From Oryzisolibacter sp. LB2S (GTDB taxonomy: Bacteria; Pseudomonadota; Gammaproteobacteria; Burkholderiales; Burkholderiaceae_C), in assembly GCF_040732315.1 (NCBI RefSeq), contig NZ_CP160388.1, positions 3,128,494 through 3,192,493 on the forward strand: 64,000 nt of DNA, read 5' to 3'. Position 1 is the first letter of the stretch. Each line of letters opens with the position of its first letter. This document shows positions 59,177 to 64,000 of this stretch, in pieces. Position numbers and translations under genes: made by a program. Below the pieces are notes generated by a model. It had not been told where the DNA came from. It did not search any database and was given only the letters and a program-made list of their open reading frames with translations.

Positions 59177-60147
59177 GGGGCATGCGCCAGGCCGGCGCCG
59201 CCCTGCTGGCTGCCATGCTCACCGTCACGCTGGTGGCGACCTTTGCCGCGGCCGCGCTCTGGCAGCAGTGGCGCGCCATCGAGGTCGAGACCGCCGAGCG
59301 CGCGCGCATCCAATCGGCCTGGATACTCATAGGCGCGCTCGACTGGTCACGGCTGATCCTGCGCGAGGACTCGCTCGCCAGCGGCGGCGACGGCACGGAC
59401 AACCTCAGCGAGCCCTGGGCCGTGCCGCTCGAGGAGGCGCGCCTGTCGACCTTTCTGGCCGCGCAGAACAACGTGGCCCAGGTGGAGGACGCGAGCACCG
59501 ACACGGCCAACGCCTTTCTCTCGGGTCAGATCACCGACCAGCAGGGCCTGCTGAACCTGCGCAACCTCGCGGGCGAGCAGCAGGTGGACGCCACGGCGCT
59601 GCGCCAGTTTGCGCGCCTGTTCGACTACCTGGGCCTGCCGCGCGCGCAGCTCGACCTGCTCGCGCGCCAGATGCAGCGCGCCACGGCGCGCGAGGGCGAC
59701 CAGGGCAGCTCGCCGCTGCTGCCGCAAAGCCCGGCCCAGCTGGGCTGGTGGGGGCTGCCGCCGGACACCGTGGCGGCGCTCGTCCCCCATGTCACGCTGC
59801 TGCCCGTGCGCACCACGGTCAACGTGAACACGGCGAGCGCCGTGGTGCTCTGGGCCAGCGCCGACGGCATCGACATGGCCGACGCCCAGCGCCTGGTGCA
59901 GCGGCGCGAGACGAATCACTTTCGCAGCGTGGCCGATGCCGCACAGCTCGTGCGCGAGGCCGGCCGCATCACCAGCACCACGCATGGCGTGGCGTCCAGC
60001 TACTTCGAGGTGCGCGGGCGGCTGCGGCTCGATGGCGCCGTGGTCGAGGAGCGCTCCCTGGTGCACAAGCAACGCGGCACCGTGCGCACGCTCTGGCGCG
60101 AGCGCGGCAGCCTCGCGCACCGCATGGGCACCAGCACCGGGCGCTGA
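59173..60147 (+). CDS. gspK: Pseudopilus tip protein GspK
   Basis: This 324-residue GspK caps the pseudopilus. The N-terminus MRGMRQAGAALLAAMLTVTLVATFAAA lacks the usual Glu5, as in other GspK proteins. The helical domain includes LNLRNLAG and a helix-hairpin-helix-like segment, TVNVNTASAVVLWASADGIDMADAQRLV. It is followed by a 163-bp palindrome before gspL. Confidence 0.93.
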   Translation: MRGMRQAGAALLAAMLTVTLVATFAAAALWQQWRAIEVETAERARIQSAWILIGALDWSRLILREDSLASGGDGTDNLSEPWAVPLEEARLSTFLAAQNNVAQVEDASTDTANAFLSGQITDQQGLLNLRNLAGEQQVDATALRQFARLFDYLGLPRAQLDLLARQMQRATAREGDQGSSPLLPQSPAQLGWWGLPPDTVAALVPHVTLLPVRTTVNVNTASAVVLWASADGIDMADAQRLVQRRETNHFRSVADAAQLVREAGRITSTTHGVASSYFEVRGRLRLDGAVVEERSLVHKQRGTVRTLWRERGSLAHRMGTSTGR

Positions 60148-60160
60148 AGGATCAACCCCA

Positions 60161-60323
60161 GGAGGCTGTCGGACTTGGAGCGCCGAAAGCGAAAATCGGC
60201 CCCAGCGAGACCAGTTTTCGCCGGGTTTGCAGCCCAATAGCCGAGCTATTGGGCAAAAACACGGTGGAAAATGGGCCGCTGCGGTCGATTTGCAGCCGGC
60301 GATTTCCAAGTCCGACAGTCTCC
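60161..60323. repeat. 163-bp imperfect palindrome between gspK and gspL
   Basis: The outer arms GGAGGCTGTCGGACTTGGA (60161-60179) and its inverse at 60305-60323 differ at one base. The centre is GCCCAATAGC-CGA-GCTATTGGGC (60232-60254). It fills most of the 205-nt gap between gspK and gspL. It is the partner of the 17719-17879 element in length, centre and terminal GAGGCTGT. Confidence 0.8.
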
Positions 60324-60352
60324 TAGAATCGCCCGCGAGATTACCCCCCTTC

Positions 60353-61579
60353 ATGAGCACTCTTGTCATCACCCTGCCCCAGGGCCTGCCGACTGCCGGC
60401 ACCGACTACGGCTACACGCTGACCGCCGACGGCCACCAGGCCCTGCAACATGCCAGCACCAGCGCCACCCTGCTGCCCGACCCGGGCCGCGCCGGCGAGG
60501 TCGTGGCCGTGGTGCCGGCGCGCGCCCTGTCCTGGCAGCGCGCCACGCTGCCGCCGGGCGCGGCCAGCCAGCCCGCGCGCCTGCGCGCCGTGCTCGAGGG
60601 CCTGCTCGAGGAGCAGCTGCTCGACGACCCCGCCGAGCTGCACTTTGCGCTGGCGCCCGGCTTTCAGGGCGGCAGCACGGTCTGGGTGGCGGTGTGCGAC
60701 CGCGCCTGGCTGCGGGCCCATCTGCAGGCACTGGAGGCCGCGGGCCGCGCGGCCGACCGCGTGGTGCCCGAGTTCGCGCCCGGCCCCACGGCCAGCGGGC
60801 AGGAGGAATGCGAGGTGCTGGGCAGCCCCGAGGATGCACAGCTCGTGCTCACGGGCCACGGCCCGCAGCAGGCCGTGGCCGTGCTGCCGCTGGCCGCGGC
60901 CCGCGGCCTGATCGCCGGCGCCACAGAGGACAGCCCCCCCGTGCGCGCCGAGCCCGCCGTGGCCGCCCTGGCCGAGCGTCTGCTGGGCCGCCGCGTGCAG
61001 CTGCGCACCGCCAGCGAGCGCGCCCTGGCCGCCGCGCGCGGGCCCTGGGACCTGGCGCAGTTCGACCTGGCCAGCAGCGGCCACCGGCGCCTGCTGCGTC
61101 GCCTGGGCAGCGCCGCCAATGCCCTTGCGCGCGCGCCGCAGTGGCGCGCCGCGCGCTGGGCGCTCGGACTGGCCGTGGCGCTGCAGATCGTCGGTCTGAA
61201 CCTCTGGGCCTGGCAGGACCGCCAGGCGCTCGCGGCCAAGCAGGCCGGCGTGCGCAGCGCGCTCACGCAGACCTTCCCGCAGGTGCGCGTCGTGGTCGAC
61301 GCGCCCGTGCAGATGGAGCGCGAGCTGGCCCAGCTGCGCCAGGCCGCGGGCAGCATGGCGCCCGGCGATCTGGAGCCGCTCATGGCCGCCGCCGGCGCCG
61401 CCCTGCCCGCAAGCCAGGTGCCCGCCCAGATCGAATACCAGGACGACGCGCTGCTGCTGCGCGGCGTGGCCCTCGGCCCCGAGGAGCTGGCCGCCATGAA
61501 CCAGCGCCTGGCCGCCCACGGCTATGTGGCGCGCGCCCAGGACGACGGCCTGCTCCTGCAGGCACAGGAGCGCCCATGA
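60353..61579 (+). CDS. gspL: T2SS cytoplasmic-membrane protein GspL
   Basis: This 408-residue bitopic protein recruits the GspE ATPase to the membrane. The cytoplasmic actin-like domain covers about residues 1-260 (RALSWQRATLPPG, LRAVLEGLLEEQLLDDP). One membrane helix follows (RAARWALGLAVALQIVGLNLWAW, about 262-284). The periplasmic ferredoxin-like domain is last. It starts at ATG 60353 after the palindrome and ends in an ATGA overlap with gspM. Confidence 0.93.
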   Translation: MSTLVITLPQGLPTAGTDYGYTLTADGHQALQHASTSATLLPDPGRAGEVVAVVPARALSWQRATLPPGAASQPARLRAVLEGLLEEQLLDDPAELHFALAPGFQGGSTVWVAVCDRAWLRAHLQALEAAGRAADRVVPEFAPGPTASGQEECEVLGSPEDAQLVLTGHGPQQAVAVLPLAAARGLIAGATEDSPPVRAEPAVAALAERLLGRRVQLRTASERALAAARGPWDLAQFDLASSGHRRLLRRLGSAANALARAPQWRAARWALGLAVALQIVGLNLWAWQDRQALAAKQAGVRSALTQTFPQVRVVVDAPVQMERELAQLRQAAGSMAPGDLEPLMAAAGAALPASQVPAQIEYQDDALLLRGVALGPEELAAMNQRLAAHGYVARAQDDGLLLQAQERP

Positions 61580-62097
61580 CCACGACCATGACAGCGACCA
61601 CCGCACCCTCCCCCATCGCCACCCTGCGCCGGCACTGGGCCGGCCTGGCCGCGCGCGAGCAGACCCTGGTGCTTGCCGCCGCCGGCGTGGTCGGCCTGGC
61701 CCTGCTGTGGTGGCTGGCGCTGGCGCCGGCGCTCGCGCAGCTGCGCGCATCGCCCGCACGCCATGCGGCCGCGGACGCCCAGCTGCAGCGCATGCAGGCC
61801 CTGCAGGCCGAGGCCCTGCAGCTGCGCGACGCGCCGCGCCCGCAGGGCGGCGAGGCGCTGCGCACGCTGCAGGGATCGCTGGCCCAGCAGCTTGGCGGCG
61901 CCGCGCAGCTGCAGGCCGCGGGCGAGCGCGTCACCATCACCCTCAAGGCCGTGCCGGCCGAGGCCCTGGCGCAATGGCTGAACCAGGCACGCAGCCAGGC
62001 GCGCGCCACGCCCGTGCAGGCGCGCCTGGTGCGCAGTGGCCAGGGCCTGCCCGCGCGCTGGGATGGGCAGCTGGTGCTGATCCTGCCGCCGGCCTGA
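61576..62097 (+). CDS. gspM: T2SS membrane protein GspM
   Basis: This 173-residue GspM partners GspL. It has a short cytoplasmic N-terminus (LRRHWAGLAAREQTLVLAAAGV), one helix (GLALLWWLALAPALAQL) and a periplasmic ferredoxin-like domain ending LPARWDGQLVLILPPA. It is coupled to gspL; gspN follows after 21 nt. Confidence 0.92.
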   Translation: MTTTMTATTAPSPIATLRRHWAGLAAREQTLVLAAAGVVGLALLWWLALAPALAQLRASPARHAAADAQLQRMQALQAEALQLRDAPRPQGGEALRTLQGSLAQQLGGAAQLQAAGERVTITLKAVPAEALAQWLNQARSQARATPVQARLVRSGQGLPARWDGQLVLILPPA

Positions 62098-62118
62098 GCC
62101 AACTTGAAAGCCGCCTCC

Positions 62119-62919
62119 ATGCCGCTATCGACCGCCACGACCACGCCGCGCGCACCCTGGCGCTGGGCCGTGGCCGGGCTGTGCCTGGGCGCGCTGCCCG
62201 CGCTGCTGCTGTGGGCGCCCGCGCGCTGGCTGGCGTCCGCCGTGGCGCAGGCCAGCGGCGGGCAGCTGCAGCTGCAGCAGGCGAGCGGCACGGTGTGGAC
62301 CGGGTCGGCCCGCCTGGTGCTGACGGGCGGCGCCGGCAGCGACGACCGGGCCGCGCTGCCCGGGCGCGTGCACTGGTCACTGCGCCCGGCCTGGGGCGGC
62401 GTGCGCATGCGCCTTGCGGCCGACTGCTGCACCACGGCGCCGCTGGCGCTTGAGGCCAGCGCCGGCCTGAGCCGGCTGCGCGTGCAGGTGGCCGACGGCC
62501 AGAGCCAATGGCCGGCCGGCGTGCTCGGCGGCCTGGGCACGCCCTGGAACACCGTGCAGCCGCAGGGCCGGCTGCAGCTCGTCACGCAGGGCCTGGCGCT
62601 GCAGTGGAGCGCCGGGCGCATGCAGATCGATGGCCGGGTGCAGCTCGATGCGCTGGCCATGTCCTCGCGCCTGTCCACGCTCAGGCCCATGGGCAGTTAC
62701 CGGCTGGTGCTGCAGGGCCAGGGCAGCGATGCGCCCAGCCTGCAGCTGTCCACGCTGGACGGCGCGCTGCTGCTGTCGGGCAGCGGCCAGTGGGTGGGGC
62801 AGCGCCTGCGCTTTACCGGCGAGGCCAGCGCCGCGCCCGAGCGCGAGGCGGCCCTGGCCAATCTTCTGAACATCATCGGACGGCGCAGCGGCGCGCGTTC
62901 CATCATCACCCTGGGGTGA
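62119..62919 (+). CDS. gspN: T2SS protein GspN
   Basis: This 266-residue GspN is an accessory T2SS protein found in a subset of systems. It has one N-terminal helix (WAVAGLCLGALPALLLWAPARWLA) and a periplasmic beta-rich domain with LQQASGTVWTGSARLVL, VQPQGRLQLVTQGL and a C-terminal NIIGRRSGARSIITLG. I start at ATG 62119; a TTG at 62104 is possible. gspD starts 4 nt after its stop. Confidence 0.9.
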   Translation: MPLSTATTTPRAPWRWAVAGLCLGALPALLLWAPARWLASAVAQASGGQLQLQQASGTVWTGSARLVLTGGAGSDDRAALPGRVHWSLRPAWGGVRMRLAADCCTTAPLALEASAGLSRLRVQVADGQSQWPAGVLGGLGTPWNTVQPQGRLQLVTQGLALQWSAGRMQIDGRVQLDALAMSSRLSTLRPMGSYRLVLQGQGSDAPSLQLSTLDGALLLSGSGQWVGQRLRFTGEASAAPEREAALANLLNIIGRRSGARSIITLG

Positions 62920-62923
62920 ACCT

Positions 62924-64000
62924 ATGCCTTTGTATTCCCGACGTCGCCTGCGATTCGCTCTTCATTCAATAGCTGCCAGCGCTTTACTGGTAAGCGCCGG
63001 AGGCCAAATTCATGCTCAAAACACGAGGTCTGCGAACGCCGGCAGCGTGCGCGCGAGCGAGCCCGTGACGCTGAACTTTGCCAACGCCGACATCGAGGCC
63101 GTGGCGCGCACCATGGCCACCATCACGGGCAGGAACGTGGTGGTGGACCCGCGCGTCAAGGGCCAGATCAATCTGGTGACGGAGAACGCCGTCACGCCCA
63201 CGGCGGCCTTCCAGCAGTTTCTGGCCGCGCTGCGCCTGCAGGGCTTCACGGTGGTCGAGTCGGGCGGGCTGTACAAGGTCGTGCCCGAGGCCGACGCCAA
63301 GCTGCAGACCGGCTCGGTGAGCGTGTCCCAGGGCGGGCGCGGCGGCACACCGGCGGGCGGGCAGATCGTCACACAGATCTTCAAGCTCAACTTCGAGAAC
63401 GCGAACAATCTGGTGCCCGTGCTGCGCCCCCTGATCAGCCCGAACAACACCATCAACGTCAACCCCGGCAACAACTCGCTGGTGATCACCGACTATGCCG
63501 ACAACCTGCAGCGCCTGGCGCGCATCGTCGCGGCCATGGACGTGTCCAACGCCACCGATGTGGAGGTGATTCCGCTGCAGCATGCGATCGCCTCGGACCT
63601 CGCGCCGCTGGTCTCGCGCCTGATCGAGGGCGGCGGCAGCGGCGCCACGCCCGCGGCGGCCCAGGGGCAGACGGACACCTCGTTCAAGACCACGCTGCTG
63701 CCCGAGCCGCACAGCAACGCCATCATCGTGCGCGCGGCCAACCCGGCGCGCCTGGCCCAGGTACGCTCGCTCGTGGCCCGGCTCGACCAGCCCGCGGCGC
63801 CGGGCAGCTCGGCGGCCAGCGGCAACATCCACGTGGTGTACCTGAAGAATGCCGACGCCGTGAAGCTCGCGGCCACGCTGCGCGCCGCGCTTGCGGCGAC
63901 CGCGGGCGGCGCTGGCGGCACCACCCAGACGGGCACAGGTGCGGGCCAGGGCAGCGGCCTCACCTCCACCGGGCTGGGCAGCACGGGCGGCATGGGGCAG
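62924..64000 (+). CDS. gspD: T2SS secretin GspD, N-terminal part
   Basis: GspD forms the outer-membrane channel. The visible part covers a signal peptide, the N0 domain (VTLNFANADIEAVARTMATITGRNVVVDP), N1 (IVTQIFKLNFENANNLVPVLRPLI) and N2 (VEVIPLQHAIASDLAPLVSRLIEGG), then a Gly/Thr-rich loop at the window edge. The hydrophobic core of the signal peptide (SIAASALLVSAGGQIH, residues 15-30) is encoded by a copy of the dispersed repeat. The C-terminal secretin domain is outside the window. Confidence 0.93.
   Translation, partial: MPLYSRRRLRFALHSIAASALLVSAGGQIHAQNTRSANAGSVRASEPVTLNFANADIEAVARTMATITGRNVVVDPRVKGQINLVTENAVTPTAAFQQFLAALRLQGFTVVESGGLYKVVPEADAKLQTGSVSVSQGGRGGTPAGGQIVTQIFKLNFENANNLVPVLRPLISPNNTINVNPGNNSLVITDYADNLQRLARIVAAMDVSNATDVEVIPLQHAIASDLAPLVSRLIEGGGSGATPAAAQGQTDTSFKTTLLPEPHSNAIIVRAANPARLAQVRSLVARLDQPAAPGSSAASGNIHVVYLKNADAVKLAATLRAALAATAGGAGGTTQTGTGAGQGSGLTSTGLGSTGGMGQ
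62963..63012. repeat. Dispersed repeat, copy 11, encoding the GspD signal peptide
   Basis: AATAGCTGCCAGCGCTTTAC, then GGTAAGCGCCGGAGGCC and AAATTCATG. It matches copy 1 closely in the core (TAGCTGCCAGCGCTT) and is in frame in gspD. Confidence 0.75.

Overview
The window is high-GC, gene-dense DNA from a betaproteobacterium, most likely a member of the Comamonadaceae (Acidovorax/Alicycliphilus/Melaminivora-like). The basis is the gene order mla - yadGH - bolA/ibaG - murA - his, the neisserial-type porins, the short-form HisG, and the abundant family-type small dispersed repeats. No rRNA, tRNA, CRISPR array, integrase or prophage gene was seen. The assignment to family is inference from gene order and style, not from a database search.

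Layout. 1-2.9 kb: minus-strand tail of the histidine operon (hisF, hisI, hisE), then a small membrane protein and a patatin-like lipase cut by the window edge. 3.0-17.7 kb: galE (minus) and a complete Pel exopolysaccharide operon pelABCDEFG (plus), ending in an extra spherulin-4/GH135-like lipoprotein. This block sits between hisF and hisA and so splits the his operon. 17.9-24.9 kb: hisA, hisH, hisB, hisC, then a small second interruption (vapBC-type toxin-antitoxin pair plus an orphan lipoprotein), then hisD and hisG. 24.9-32.1 kb: murA, bolA, a YadGH-type ABC exporter and the mlaFEDACB lipid-transport operon, all minus strand. 32.1-34.0 kb: speD behind a long structured leader with an intrinsic terminator, then speE. 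34.1-36.6 kb: a polar amino-acid ABC importer. 36.8-43.1 kb: gltD and gltB. 43.2-44.05 kb: a RAYT/Y1 transposase unit with its own inverted end motifs. 44.06-49.7 kb: a dipeptide-type ABC importer with an embedded M20 amidohydrolase. 49.9-52.4 kb: two porins. 52.7-53.2 kb: an OsmC-like protein. 53.3-55.0 kb: ilvA preceded by a terminator-ended leader carrying a Leu-rich 19-codon ORF. 55.1-56.5 kb: cobS and a cobC-like phosphatase. 56.5-64 kb: a type II secretion cluster, gspC (minus) divergent from gspGHIJKLMND, with gspD running off the end.

How the genes fit together. Histidine synthesis, glutamate synthesis, threonine deamination and spermidine synthesis are housekeeping metabolism. The Mla system, MurA, the porins and the T2SS shape and serve the envelope. 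The Pel operon is a self-contained biofilm-matrix module: precursor supply (GalE), c-di-GMP-gated synthase (PelD/E/F/G), periplasmic modification (PelA), outer-membrane export (PelB/C), and apparently a second matrix hydrolase.

The non-coding layer is the most unusual part. It comprises eleven copies of a roughly 45-60 bp dispersed repeat, three inside genes, one of which encodes the GspD signal peptide; two imperfect palindromes of about 161 and 163 bp with the same architecture; REPIN-like doublets; and two candidate attenuation leaders (speD and ilvA).
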